Below are positions 1 to 7,997 of a DNA stretch of 64,000 bases, in pieces. Origin of the DNA: Streptomyces mirabilis (GTDB lineage: Bacteria; Actinomycetota; Actinomycetes; Streptomycetales; Streptomycetaceae); NCBI RefSeq assembly GCF_018310535.1, contig NZ_CP074102.1:4030001-4094000 (forward strand). Direction: 5' to 3'. How positions within the stretch are numbered: the stretch's first letter is position 1; every line of letters begins with the position of its first letter. The position numbers and the translations under genes are program-made. The notes under the pieces are model-generated. The model had not been told where the DNA came from. It made no database searches and saw only the letters and a list, made by a program, of their open reading frames with translations.

Positions 1-192
1 CAACCCTGCCGCGAACCACCAGCAACTCTGTACATCCTTGGCGGCTTTGTGACCTCCGCCCCTGGTTGCCGATCGCCGGGGGCGGGCATCACCCGGGGGC
101 AGGACCGGCCGCGCACCGTTTCGCGCGGGTTCCGGCCGGCGGGGGTCCGGTCGCCGGGTACCGGTTGTCCTGGGAGGGGAAGTGAGGTTGTC

Positions 193-615
193 ATGCGTGC
201 GCAGCAGCGCGCCGTCCGACTGACCGCCCGCGTGGAGTACACACTGCCGCGCGCGGCCGTTTCGGCAGGCAGGGCCCGCAGGTTGACCTCGGCGTTCCTG
301 ACCCGTCCACGTCCGCGGACGGCGGCGCCGACCGCCGACCAGGTCGACGACGCCACGCTCATCGCTTCGGAGCTCGTCGCCAACGCCGTCCGGCACGGCC
401 GTACCGGCTGCCGGCTGCGGCTCCAGCTGGGCCACGGCGGCGAGGTGACCGTCGAGGTCCATGACGACAGCCCCGGTCACCCCCGGGTCGGCCTGGTGGA
501 CACCGACGCCGAAAGCGGCCGCGGCCTCGCGATGGTCCAGCAGCTCGCCCACCGCCTGGAAGTCGTCAACACGGGCGTCGGCGGCAAGACCGTCCGGGCG
601 ATCCTGGCGGTGTAG
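193..615 (+). CDS. RsbW-like ATP-binding protein (HATPase_c)
   Basis: A 140-residue single-domain GHKL ATPase of the anti-sigma/serine-kinase type common in Streptomyces. The N box (ELVANAVRHG), the central DDS segment and the G box (SGRGLAMV) are all visible, with the usual short N-terminal strand region before them. Such proteins bind and sometimes phosphorylate anti-sigma antagonists, or sequester a sigma factor; the partner cannot be told from this locus. The open frame extends upstream to 49, but the ATG at 193 is preferred because the extension is low-complexity and a GAGG-rich ribosome site lies just before 193. It stands alone, with no sigma or antagonist gene next to it. Family assignment is secure, role inferred. 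Confidence 0.85.
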   Translation: MRAQQRAVRLTARVEYTLPRAAVSAGRARRLTSAFLTRPRPRTAAPTADQVDDATLIASELVANAVRHGRTGCRLRLQLGHGGEVTVEVHDDSPGHPRVGLVDTDAESGRGLAMVQQLAHRLEVVNTGVGGKTVRAILAV

Positions 616-704
616 CCCCGCCCGCCTCACCCGGGAGAGTGACCCGGGGCGGACCGTCCAGCGGAGTCGACCGGTGGAGCGCCCGCCCACAGGTAGAGAC
701 AAGC

Positions 705-1598
705 ATGCGCTTCTCTCCTGACGAGCCCCCCGGGCCCCGCGAGCCCCACGTGTCGCAGCCGCCGCGCGAGCCGCGCACACCGCGCAAGAAGATCTGGGTG
801 GCGGCGGTAGCGGCCACGACGGCGCTGGCGGGCGCCCTGACCGCCCTCCTGCTCCTGCTCTCCGGCAACGGAGACGCGTCCCCGCACCCGGTCTCGGCGG
901 ACGAGGCCCAGCGCATGGCACTGGCCCGGTTCCGCGCCTACGAGGCGAGTCCTTCGGAGGTGACGATCCGGCTGCCCGCGGTGCAGACGGGGGACGGGAC
1001 GATCACGGTGCGTGCGGTGGTCGACCACCATGTGCGCCGGGCCGTGGGCGCGTACGAGATCGTCGACGACACCCGGACCCTGCAGGGCCTGCTCGCCTGG
1101 GACCTGGAGGGCCTCGCCGTGGCCCGTCCGCCGGCTGTCACGTCCGGCGCCGAGCCCGGCCGGACGACGGCCAGGCCCCCCGCCCCGGACATCGTGACGA
1201 CCGCCGCGCAGGCCGTCCGCAGGGCCGGCACCCTCAAGCGCGAGGAGTGGACCCGCCGCCCCTACTCCACGGCGCCCCTGGACCGAGCCCTGCGCCTGGT
1301 GCTGTCCGTGGCCGCGGACCGGCCCGACAACGCGGAACTCCTCGCCCGTTCAGGTCCGTTGTGGCTGCGCGACGAACGCCTGGACGGCCACGGTTACGGT
1401 GTCTTCTCCGGCCCGCGCCCTGGCCCGAGCCCCTCCGCGAGCCCCGCCGACGACTCCAGCCTCACCTACTGGATCGACACCGACGGCAATCTCCGCCGCG
1501 TCACGGCCCGGATGTCGCCGGGCCACTACGCGACGGTGGACTTCGTGGCCACGAGGGTGCGGATGGGCGTCCCCCGCGCCCCGTGGATGAAGGGCTGA
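705..1598 (+). CDS. Single-pass membrane protein of unknown function
   Basis: A 297-residue protein with a Pro/Arg-rich cytoplasmic head of about 30 residues, one transmembrane segment (about residues 33-53, Ala/Leu-rich), and a large extracytoplasmic part. Ser/Pro-rich linkers (SPSASPADDS) occur near residue 245. No catalytic motif was recognised. The start at 705 (MRFSPDE) is chosen over 639 because the upstream extension is not protein-like and AGGTAGAGAC precedes 705. It follows the HATPase gene by about 90 bp in the same direction and may share its transcript. The repeated pattern of beta-strand-like stretches suggests a secreted sensor or lipid-binding domain, but that is only a guess. 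Confidence 0.7.
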   Translation: MRFSPDEPPGPREPHVSQPPREPRTPRKKIWVAAVAATTALAGALTALLLLLSGNGDASPHPVSADEAQRMALARFRAYEASPSEVTIRLPAVQTGDGTITVRAVVDHHVRRAVGAYEIVDDTRTLQGLLAWDLEGLAVARPPAVTSGAEPGRTTARPPAPDIVTTAAQAVRRAGTLKREEWTRRPYSTAPLDRALRLVLSVAADRPDNAELLARSGPLWLRDERLDGHGYGVFSGPRPGPSPSASPADDSSLTYWIDTDGNLRRVTARMSPGHYATVDFVATRVRMGVPRAPWMKG

Positions 1599-1644
1599 GG
1601 AGAAGCTGCGGAGAAAGAGCGGGGATGCTGGGCCGGACGGGGTG

Positions 1645-1923
1645 TTACGCGGTCTCGGCCCAGCTGGGAACGGCGGAGCGGGCCGGGGTGACGGTCGGGC
1701 GGCAGACGAAGCCCAGACGGGTGAGGGCGCGGGCGACCTCGACCTCGGTGAAGTCGCGGCGGTCCTGCTTGGTGATGACCTCCCCCACCTGCTTGACGGG
1801 GTAGGTGTGCGGGCCGATGACCACGGACGCGCTGGTGACGGGTTCGGGCTCGCGGCCCGCCATCGAGTGCTCGACCTCACTCTTGATGAGGTCGAAGGGG
1901 AAACGGGCGATCACACAACGCAT
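1645..1923 (-). CDS. Small conserved protein downstream of the cold-shock gene
   Basis: A 92-residue protein starting MRCVIARFPFDL. It has no signal peptide or membrane segment and an acidic-basic mixed composition; the middle (GPHTYPVKQVGEVITKQDRRDF) looks like a compact alpha/beta fold. A GGAGAC ribosome site precedes the ATG at 1923. It lies 245 bp beyond the cold-shock gene on the same strand, with a strong terminator between the two, so it is probably transcribed separately or by readthrough. Proteins of this size sit next to csp genes in several Streptomyces; their biochemical role is unknown to me. Confidence 0.75.
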   Translation of the reverse strand: MRCVIARFPFDLIKSEVEHSMAGREPEPVTSASVVIGPHTYPVKQVGEVITKQDRRDFTEVEVARALTRLGFVCRPTVTPARSAVPSWAETA

Positions 1924-2070
1924 GGTGTCTCCGCGGGATGAAGTTTCACGGCGCCGGAAGGTGGGCACGGCAGACCGGAAAGTGGGCACAGCGGCCAGAA
2001 AATTCGCCGGAAATTCAATCCGGAACGACCGGGAACGGCCGGTGCTGAACCGGGACCGACCCGGACGGAA

Positions 2071-2124
2071 GAAAAAAGCAGGTGGCCGGGGCCCGCACCT
2101 CATGGTGCAGGTCCCGGCCACCTG
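2071..2124 (-). terminator. Intrinsic terminator of the cold-shock gene
   Basis: On the minus strand, CAGGTGGCCGGG and CCCGGCCACCTG (12-bp perfect arms, 2079-2090 and 2113-2124) enclose an inner GCACC/GGTGC pair. They are followed by a run of six T (2072-2077 on the plus strand as A). This is a textbook rho-independent terminator, unusual in Streptomyces for having a real U-tract. Confidence 0.92.
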
Positions 2125-2168
2125 TAAGCGTCGGCCGACTCAGAAGTCAGGCGTCAGCAGGTCCCGGA

Positions 2169-2372
2169 CTAGGCGGGGACGATGTTCTCCGCCTGCGGGC
2201 CCTTCTGGCCCTGCGTGACGTCGAAGGTCACCTTCTGGCCTTCCTGGAGCTCACGGAAGCCCTGGGTGGCGATGTTCGAGTAGTGGGCGAAGACGTCGGC
2301 GCCGCCGCCGTCCTGCTCGATGAAGCCGAAGCCCTTTTCCGCGTTGAACCACTTCACGGTGCCAGTAGCCAT
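2169..2372 (-). CDS. Cold-shock protein (CspA family)
   Basis: A 67-residue cold-shock domain protein, the normal full length. Both RNA-binding motifs are present: RNP1 as GFGFIEQD and RNP2 as DVFAHYS, after the classic opening [14 protein letters not shown]. It binds single-stranded RNA and DNA, acting as an RNA chaperone and antiterminator in the cytoplasm. A very good ribosome site (GAAGGAG) lies 7 bases before the ATG. The upstream frame extension to 2531 is discarded because the family always starts at this methionine. A long leader region with hairpins lies upstream, as is common for csp genes. Confidence 0.97.
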   Translation of the reverse strand: MATGTVKWFNAEKGFGFIEQDGGGADVFAHYSNIATQGFRELQEGQKVTFDVTQGQKGPQAENIVPA

Positions 2373-2598
2373 GTCAAATCTCCTTCGGGGCAAAGCTCGA
2401 GGACCCACACTGTGCGGGTCCGCGTCGCCGCAATGATTGCCCCATCCGGAAAAACTCCCGGATAATTCAGAAGCGACCGACCGGTACGGACCGGAAAGTA
2501 CGCTCCAAGACTTTGGGAACCACAACTGCAACTGATATCGACACTAGCACGTGCAGCTCCCGGAGGGCGGCGCACTATCTCACCCCACCCCGGGGAAT

Positions 2599-2687
2599 AA
2601 AAAAACCGCCCGGACGGCGGCTCATTTTCTACCACGGCCATGACAGATATGTGCCCGCAGGACCTCACCGGGGCGGTCCTGCGGGCA
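2599..2687 (-). promoter_or_regulatory. Hairpin-rich leader/intergenic region upstream of cold-shock gene
   Basis: The 433-bp gap 2373-2805 holds no convincing gene. It contains two inverted repeats. The first is a perfect 12-bp dyad, TGCCCGCAGGAC at 2652-2663 with GTCCTGCGGGCA at 2676-2687. The second, on the minus strand, is a CCGCC/GGCGG hairpin (2606-2620) followed immediately by seven T (2599-2605), which looks like a small terminator or attenuator. Both lie upstream of the cold-shock gene on its strand. They could end a short leader RNA, terminate an unannotated minus transcript, or act as an operator between the divergent genes. Confidence 0.5.
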
Positions 2688-2805
2688 GTGGCGGGGTGCT
2701 CGGCCGGGCCGCTCACCCGGACGGCCCGGCACGGCTGGTGGGCCGCCGGACCCGGTGGTGGCGTGGGAGGGACACTCGCGCGTCCGCCCCCAGGAGGCCT
2801 CCGCC

Positions 2806-3795
2806 ATGCAGGTTCCGAACGGTCCTACCGGTCCGTACCGTCTCCTCGTCCTCGCCCTGACCGCGGGCCTCCTGTTGTCGGCGTCCGCGTGCTCGTTGCA
2901 CGGCGTCATGAGGCCCGCGGACGCGCCGCCCGTCGTGCCGCCCGCCGGCTCCGCCACCCCCTCCCTCACCGACGCCCAGGCCTCGGCCGCGCTGATCACC
3001 CAGGGCGAACTGGGCGGTCGCTGGTCCGCGACGCAGGGCGGGGCGACCTGGCGGGACGGGCTCCTCAAGACCAGGACGGACACGCCGGACTGTCAGCGAC
3101 TGCTCGACGGTCTGTACGCCGAGGATCTGCTGGGCGAGCCGACGGGAGCCCGGGCCGTCGTGGGCCTCGACGAGAGCGGCAACGCGGCGCAGCTGCGCTA
3201 TCAGGTCGCCGCGTACGCCGCCCCTTCGGAGGTGGACGCCAAGCTGGCCTGGCTGCGGACGCTGCCCGCGAAGTGCGCGCAGTTCACGTCCACGGACGTG
3301 CGGGGTGGGCGGCTCAACGTGACGGTCGTGCCGGCGGTGTTGCCCGGGGTGGGCGATGCGCGGGAGGGGCTGCGGCTGACGATGAGCGGTGCGTCGTCCG
3401 GCGACAGTGGTGACGGTTCCGGCGCGGCGCCGATGCTGACACTGGACTTCGCCGCCGTGCGGGTCGGGGACCGGGCGGTCTCCCTCACCAACGGCGGGCT
3501 CGGCGGGGCAGCGCAGGACTCCACCCAGCAGGCCGTCCAGGTCGGTACGCAGCGGCTCCAGGACGTCCTGGCGGGCCGCCCCCTCACCACCGCGCCGGCC
3601 GAGCCCACCACCGCGCCGGCCGAGCCCACCACCGCGTCGGCCGACCCCACCACCGTGCCGGCCGGCCCCACCACCGCACCGGCCGGCCCCCTCACCGACG
3701 CGCCCACCGAACCCCTCACCGAAAGCCCCGCCGACCCCGACGACAACACCGCCGCCGACACCGCCGACACTGACGACACCGCTCAGGAGGGCTGA
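2806..3795 (+). CDS. Putative secreted lipoprotein with C-terminal Thr-Pro-Ala repeats
   Basis: A 329-residue protein with a signal peptide and a lipobox-like end (LSASAC, Cys at about residue 29), so probably anchored on the outer membrane face. The central domain (about 60-250) contains two Cys and reads like the sensor-type lipoproteins of actinomycetes. The last 80 residues are low-complexity, with tandem TTAPAEP-like heptads, a likely wall-spanning tail. A perfect AGGAGG at 2792-2797 sets the ATG at 2806. It ends tail-to-tail over the minus-strand gene by 13 bp. The lipobox -3 residue is Ala rather than Leu, so lipidation is likely but not certain. Confidence 0.75.
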   Translation: MQVPNGPTGPYRLLVLALTAGLLLSASACSLHGVMRPADAPPVVPPAGSATPSLTDAQASAALITQGELGGRWSATQGGATWRDGLLKTRTDTPDCQRLLDGLYAEDLLGEPTGARAVVGLDESGNAAQLRYQVAAYAAPSEVDAKLAWLRTLPAKCAQFTSTDVRGGRLNVTVVPAVLPGVGDAREGLRLTMSGASSGDSGDGSGAAPMLTLDFAAVRVGDRAVSLTNGGLGGAAQDSTQQAVQVGTQRLQDVLAGRPLTTAPAEPTTAPAEPTTASADPTTVPAGPTTAPAGPLTDAPTEPLTESPADPDDNTAADTADTDDTAQEG

Positions 3796-4076
3796 CCCCC
3801 GAGGACCGGAAGGTCTCGCGGCGGCGGTCGGACCAGCCGGTCGACCGCGTCCTTCGCCTCCTTGAGGCCCGCGCCCGTGACCTCCCGGTACGCCTTGATC
3901 GCCTGGATCTTCTTGCCTTCGCGCGCGAGCGCGGCGACCTGTTCGAGCTCCGGGTCGACCTCCGTCAGGCCCAGGTGGTCGAGGATCCGGTCGAGCTTCT
4001 TCTCGACGCGGGCGACTCCGCGGTCGTTGCGGCTCAGTCTGCCTTCCAGACCCGCGTAGCACGCGAAGACGATCAT
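3783..4076 (-). CDS. L7/L12 C-terminal-like domain protein, start region damaged
   Basis: A short membrane-anchored protein whose last 60 residues (GKKIQAIKAYREVTGAG then LKEAKDAVD) clearly match the C-terminal domain of ribosomal protein L7/L12, used here outside the ribosome. The first in-frame ATG is at 4076, giving 97 residues, but it cuts the hydrophobic anchor in half. In the same frame the anchor continues upstream to 4111 (SIGILGFFVLA). There, an ATG at 4116-4114 lies 1 bp after the stop of the preceding gene and would be in frame if one base (the T at 4113) were absent. So the natural start appears disrupted by a +1 insertion. It is third in a sigma/membrane-protein/L7-L12-like operon. 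Confidence 0.6.
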   Translation of the reverse strand: MIVFACYAGLEGRLSRNDRGVARVEKKLDRILDHLGLTEVDPELEQVAALAREGKKIQAIKAYREVTGAGLKEAKDAVDRLVRPPPRDLPVLGGQPS

Positions 4077-4117
4077 GGCGAGGACGAAGAAACCGAGTAT
4101 TCCGATGGAGTCACATC

Positions 4118-4897
4118 CTAGGGAAGACCCGCCGTCACCGGAGGCGCTGTGGGCACTGACGGCACAGGCGTGGCGGGGGTCCGACCGGGATAGGTCGCGG
4201 CGCCGCCGGTGCCGCCCGGCAGGACCGTGCCCTCGGTCGCCGACGGCGACAGGTCCGTCGCCGGGGTGGGGGTGGTCACGCCCCTGATCTCGACCACCGC
4301 GCCCGGCGCCAACTTCTTGTACAGCCACACCGCGTCCGCGCGGCGCAGGCCGATCCAGCCGGTCGTGACGTCGTAGTTCCCGGGGGCCTTCTCGTCGCCC
4401 GTGAGGGTTCCGACGAAGTTCGTCGTCCCGTCGGCGGCACGCAGTCCGATCACCCAGGCCACTTTCTCCATGTACTTGCCCGCGAACAAGGACAGAGCCC
4501 TGACGCTGTCCTTCGTGACGACCGTCATCCGTCCCGTGGCCGTTGGGTAGCGGACGGAACCGGAGGAGATCGGCAGGTCGCGGCCCGCGACCGTCAGCAT
4601 GCGCCGCGAGAGGTCGACGGTGGCGTCGGGCGCGGCCGGGGAGGGGGTGCTGGGCGGGGCGGTGGGGCTCGCGGCCGGGGAGGGGCGGTCCTCGCGGTCG
4701 CCGCCGGTCAGGTTCAGGGCCACGACCAGGGCCACGCTCGCGGCGGCGCAGGCACCGGCGACGGTCACGGCGGTCCATCGAAAACGCCGGCGCCTGCGGC
4801 GTACGGCCCGCAGCCGGATCTCGGCACCGGACACCGACGGGAGAGTCTCGGCGTCCTGGGCCAACTCGCGCAGGCCGGAGGCGAGTTCATCGGACAC
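4118..4897 (-). CDS. Anti-sigma-like membrane protein with degenerate L,D-transpeptidase domain
   Basis: A 259-residue protein. Residues 1-40 form a short cytoplasmic head (SDELASGLRELAQDAE then five to six Arg), as in small actinobacterial anti-sigma factors. Residues 41-62 are a membrane span and 66-90 a Pro/Ser linker. Residues 92-205 have the outline of a YkuD L,D-transpeptidase, with PTATGRMTVV near 118 and ADAVWLYKKLAPGAVVEI at 187-204. At the place of the catalytic SHGCxR motif it reads TTGWIGL (178-184), so both His and Cys are missing. The GTG start overlaps the sigma gene stop by 11 bp, indicating translational coupling. Inference: a pseudoenzyme that senses wall state and controls the sigma factor. 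Confidence 0.7.
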   Translation of the reverse strand: MSDELASGLRELAQDAETLPSVSGAEIRLRAVRRRRRRFRWTAVTVAGACAAASVALVVALNLTGGDREDRPSPAASPTAPPSTPSPAAPDATVDLSRRMLTVAGRDLPISSGSVRYPTATGRMTVVTKDSVRALSLFAGKYMEKVAWVIGLRAADGTTNFVGTLTGDEKAPGNYDVTTGWIGLRRADAVWLYKKLAPGAVVEIRGVTTPTPATDLSPSATEGTVLPGGTGGAATYPGRTPATPVPSVPTAPPVTAGLP

Positions 4898-5498
4898 GGT
4901 CGTCCTCCCTCTTCCCCTCGTCCGTCGGATCCAGCGAGCGCGCGGAGCGCGGCGAGTCCGCGGAACCCGCGGCCGGCTTCCCCCTGTCCGCGCTCTTCTT
5001 GCCCCTATCGGCGGTCTCCCACTCGTCCGCCGTCGCCAGCGTCTGCGCCAGCGCCGCCCGGCCGCGGGACAGCCGGGCCTTGACCGTGCCCACGGGGGCA
5101 CCGGTTTCGGAGGCTACCTGCTCGACACTGAGGTCGCACAGATGGTGCAGGACCAGCGCCATCCGCTGTGCCTCGGGCAGCGTGCGCAACGCGGCGACCA
5201 GCGCGGTGCGCTCGGGGTCGGGGCCCGGCGTGTGCTCGGGCGGCGGGGTGCGGCGGACGAGTTCCAGCCAGCGGCGCGCGCGGCGCCAGCGGCTCACCGC
5301 GAGCCGCATCGCCACGGTCCGTATCCACGCCTCCGGCGCCCCTTCGGCGAGGAAATCCCGCCGCCGGTCCCAGGCGCGGACGAACGCCTCCTGGACGACG
5401 TCCTGCGCCTCGCCGTGGTCCCCGGTGAATGCGTACAACTGACCGGTCAGCCGGGGGAACGCGGCGGCGTAGAACGCGTCGAACTCTTCCTCGGTCAT
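4887..5498 (-). CDS. SigE-family ECF RNA polymerase sigma factor
   Basis: A 203-residue sigma factor with region 2 at about residues 5-75 (FDAFYAAAFPRLTGQLYAFT, DVVQEAFVRAW) and region 4 at about 110-160 (LPEAQRMALVLHHLCDLS, VGTVKARLSRGR). It resembles the SigE-type group in which the N-terminus opens EEEFDAFYAA. The start at 5498 is chosen by comparison with the family; upstream lies a short in-frame duplication (TEEET then MTEEE), so an upstream start cannot be excluded. The C-terminal 45 residues are a charged tail. It is first in an operon with the degenerate transpeptidase protein, and divergent from the active L,D-transpeptidase gene, a plausible target. Confidence 0.9.
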   Translation of the reverse strand: MTEEEFDAFYAAAFPRLTGQLYAFTGDHGEAQDVVQEAFVRAWDRRRDFLAEGAPEAWIRTVAMRLAVSRWRRARRWLELVRRTPPPEHTPGPDPERTALVAALRTLPEAQRMALVLHHLCDLSVEQVASETGAPVGTVKARLSRGRAALAQTLATADEWETADRGKKSADRGKPAAGSADSPRSARSLDPTDEGKREDDRVR

Positions 5499-5632
5499 GC
5501 CCCCCGTCTCTTCCTCGGTCGTGCCCCCGCCGGAGACTTCGGAATTTCCGCCACCCCGTGCAACCCGGCGGTCCGTGCCGTGCGTACAGGTCCCGTACGC
5601 CGCACATCGAAACACACCGCAGGGGGATCAGG

Positions 5633-6571
5633 ATGACCAGGAGAGCCAGGAGCCGTCGTATCGCGGCCGGTTGGACGGCGGCCGCCCTGTGCGCGCTCGC
5701 GCTCGCGGGCTGCTCGAAGGGGGCGGTGACGGAGAGCGCGGGCACCGAGGTGGACACGGCGGCGAAGCCGGGCACGGCGGCCGGTCAGAAGCCGACCACC
5801 CAGCCCGTCAAGGCCAAACCCCTCGCGAAGCTGACCGGCGCGCACATCAACATCGCCGACGGTCAGACCGTGGGCATCGGCATGCCGATATCCGTCACCT
5901 TCGACCACGCGATACCCACCGGTGAACGGGCCGAGGTGGAGCGGCAGTTGAAGGTCGACGCCGATGTCGAGGGCTCCTGGAGCTGGGTGAAGGACCGCAA
6001 TCTGCTGGAAGGGCAGCGGGTGGACTTCCGGCCCCGCGCGTACTGGAGCCCGGGCACAGAGGTCACCGTCCGGGCGGGCTCGGGCATCACCCGGCACTTC
6101 ACCGTGGGCCGTTCGCTCGTCGCCACGGTCGACGTGCGCACGCACATGATGAGGGTCGTCAAGGACGGGCAGACCCGGAATGTGCCCATCACCGCGGGCG
6201 CCGCGGGCATGGACACCTGGAACGGCACGATGGTCGTCTCCGACAAGGCGACCAAGGTCTTCATGAACTCGCAGACCGTCGGCTACGGCGACGCCTACGC
6301 GGACTATTACTACTACGCCGTCCACCTCACCACCTCCGGGACCTACCTCCACCAGAACCCGAAGGCCAATACGTACGCCGGGCACCAGAACGTCACCCAC
6401 GGCTGCGTCGGGCTCGCGACGGACGGCACCGCCAAGAAGTTCTACGACGAGGTCATCCCCGGCGACGTCGTCACCGTCGTCGGCTCCAAGGACACGGTGG
6501 CCGTGGGCAACGGCTACGGCGACTGGAACGCGGACTGGGCCCAGTGGCAGGCCGGCAGCGCGCTGAAGTGA
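5633..6571 (+). CDS. L,D-transpeptidase lipoprotein (Ig + YkuD domains)
   Basis: A 312-residue secreted lipoprotein. A signal peptide ends in the lipobox LAGC (Cys27), followed by a linker, one bacterial Ig-like domain (about 68-158), and a YkuD catalytic domain (about 160-292). The active site H-G-C is present as THGCVGL with His256 and Cys258, and the upstream conserved His is in YAVHL (231). This is the LdtMt2 layout; such enzymes form 3-3 peptidoglycan cross-links that resist most beta-lactams. AGGGGG precedes the ATG at 5633. The Arg usual after CV is replaced by Gly. It is divergent from a sigma factor and overlaps the next sigma gene by 4 bp. Confidence 0.93.
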   Translation: MTRRARSRRIAAGWTAAALCALALAGCSKGAVTESAGTEVDTAAKPGTAAGQKPTTQPVKAKPLAKLTGAHINIADGQTVGIGMPISVTFDHAIPTGERAEVERQLKVDADVEGSWSWVKDRNLLEGQRVDFRPRAYWSPGTEVTVRAGSGITRHFTVGRSLVATVDVRTHMMRVVKDGQTRNVPITAGAAGMDTWNGTMVVSDKATKVFMNSQTVGYGDAYADYYYYAVHLTTSGTYLHQNPKANTYAGHQNVTHGCVGLATDGTAKKFYDEVIPGDVVTVVGSKDTVAVGNGYGDWNADWAQWQAGSALK

Positions 6572-7299
6572 GCGTGCGGGCGGGGGAGCCGGGTGTTCAG
6601 GTCCCGGCTCCCCCGTCCGCCCCCACCCCCCACGTACCCGACTCCGAGAGACCGCAGGCCGTGCCTCACACCTCCTCCCACACCTCCTCCGACGCCGCTT
6701 CCCATGCCGCCTCGCACGCCGCCTCCGAAACCCCCGGCGCGCCTGCCGGGAACGGCGGGTTCGCCCCGTACGCCACCGCGGCCTGGCCCCGTCTGGTCCG
6801 CACCGCGCATCTGCTCACCGGCGACCTTCACGAGGCCGAGCATCTCGTCCGGACCACGCTGGCCCGGGTCCGTGCCCGCTGGCGGCGCGTCCCGCGCGAC
6901 GACGTCGACTTCTACGTACGGCGCTCCCTGGTCAGAACCCACCTCGGCCGCACGCGGAGAGGACGCGCAGCCCGTCTGCTGACGCCGTTCCTGCCCGAGC
7001 GGGCGCGCCGGGCCGTACCGGTTCCCACGGAGGCCGTCGCCCGGCGGGACGCGCTCGGCCGGGCGCTGGCCGCGCTGCCCGCGCGGCGGCGGGCCGTGGT
7101 GGTGCTGCGCCACTGGGAGGGACTGGGCGAGGCCGAGATCGCGCAGCTGCTCGGCTGCTCGGCCGGCACGGTCAAGGCGCACGCCCGGCGCGGTCTGGCG
7201 GCCCTGCGCGCCCATCCCTCCCTCGCCGCCCGCCTCGCCACCCCCTCCGTCGCCCCGTCCCCCGCCCGCCGACACCCCGTCTCCGGAGCCCGCTCATGA
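6568..7299 (+). CDS. SigE-family-like sigma factor, degenerate region 2
   Basis: About 243 residues. After a 60-residue Pro/His/Ser-rich head comes a weak sigma region 2 (PRLVRTAHLLTGDLHEAEHL), then a clear region 4 with helix-turn-helix (LPARRRAVVVLRHWEGLG, AEIAQLLGCSAGTVKAHARR). The GTG at 6568 overlaps the stop of the L,D-transpeptidase gene by 4 bp (GTGA), implying coupling; GTG at 6574 or 6661 are alternatives, since no good ribosome site is seen. The gene ends in ATGA overlap with the next membrane protein. It belongs to the same sigma group as the minus-strand gene at 4887-5498, so two related sigma factors flank one wall enzyme. Confidence 0.82.
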   Translation: MSVRAGEPGVQVPAPPSAPTPHVPDSERPQAVPHTSSHTSSDAASHAASHAASETPGAPAGNGGFAPYATAAWPRLVRTAHLLTGDLHEAEHLVRTTLARVRARWRRVPRDDVDFYVRRSLVRTHLGRTRRGRAARLLTPFLPERARRAVPVPTEAVARRDALGRALAALPARRRAVVVLRHWEGLGEAEIAQLLGCSAGTVKAHARRGLAALRAHPSLAARLATPSVAPSPARRHPVSGARS

Positions 7300-7997
7300 A
7301 ACGTCACCGCAAGTTCCCGCGCCCGTCGGCCGAGTCCGAGGCGCTGCGCGAGGTGTTCGCCGAAGCCGCCTACGACGTCACCCCCTCGGCCGTGCCGCTG
7401 GCCGCCATCGAGCGCGCGGGCCGGCGGCGCAGGCGGCGGCGTACGGCCGCGGTGGCGGGGTCCGCGTGCGCGCTGCTGGTGGTCCCGCTGGCCGTGGTCG
7501 CCCTGCGCGGGGCCGTGTCCCCGGAATCGGGCGACGGGCAGGTGACGTCCCCCGCCGATCTGCCCATGGCCACGGTGCGGGTCGTGACCGCCGGTGAACG
7601 GGTCGAGGTCGCGCACGGCATCAAGATCTGGCTCACCGAGGACGGCGCGCACTGGTCCTCGCCCGCCGACTCCGGGCCACTGTTCAGCAGCGTGAAGGAC
7701 GGCGCCGACGAGCCCGGCGTCACCGTCCGGCAGGAGGGCGCGGGAGACTGGGGGTACTTCCTCTCCGGCGTCTACCGCGGCAAGCGCGAGGCGGCGCGGG
7801 TCGAGATCGAGACCACCGCGGGCCAGGTCGCCGGCACGGCCCTCACCCTCGCGGGCGGCCCGCACTGGGGAGTCTGGTACGCGATGGTGAGCGCACCGAA
7901 GCCGGTCGCCCCCGGCAGGCCCGTCGATGTGACCAGGAGAGTCACGGTGTACGACTCGGCGGGCGGGGTGACAGCGAGCACGGGGGCCGGCCGGTGA
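7296..7997 (+). CDS. Single-pass membrane protein, probable sigma-factor partner
   Basis: A 233-residue protein with a 35-residue cytoplasmic head, an Arg-rich stop (RRRRRRR), one membrane span (about 50-71) and an outer domain of about 150 residues with many short beta-strand-like stretches and no Cys. Its position is that of an anti-sigma factor: its ATG overlaps the sigma stop by 4 bp, and its own stop overlaps the next gene by 4 bp. The head lacks the HXXXCXXC zinc motif of ZAS anti-sigma factors. So the role as sigma regulator is inferred from context only. Confidence 0.75.
   Translation: MKRHRKFPRPSAESEALREVFAEAAYDVTPSAVPLAAIERAGRRRRRRRTAAVAGSACALLVVPLAVVALRGAVSPESGDGQVTSPADLPMATVRVVTAGERVEVAHGIKIWLTEDGAHWSSPADSGPLFSSVKDGADEPGVTVRQEGAGDWGYFLSGVYRGKREAARVEIETTAGQVAGTALTLAGGPHWGVWYAMVSAPKPVAPGRPVDVTRRVTVYDSAGGVTASTGAGR

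Noticed and set aside
2354..2716. 120-codon minus-strand frame overlapping the cold-shock leader
   Set aside because: Overlaps the start of the cold-shock gene in another frame, contains the terminator-like hairpin, and lacks a ribosome site.
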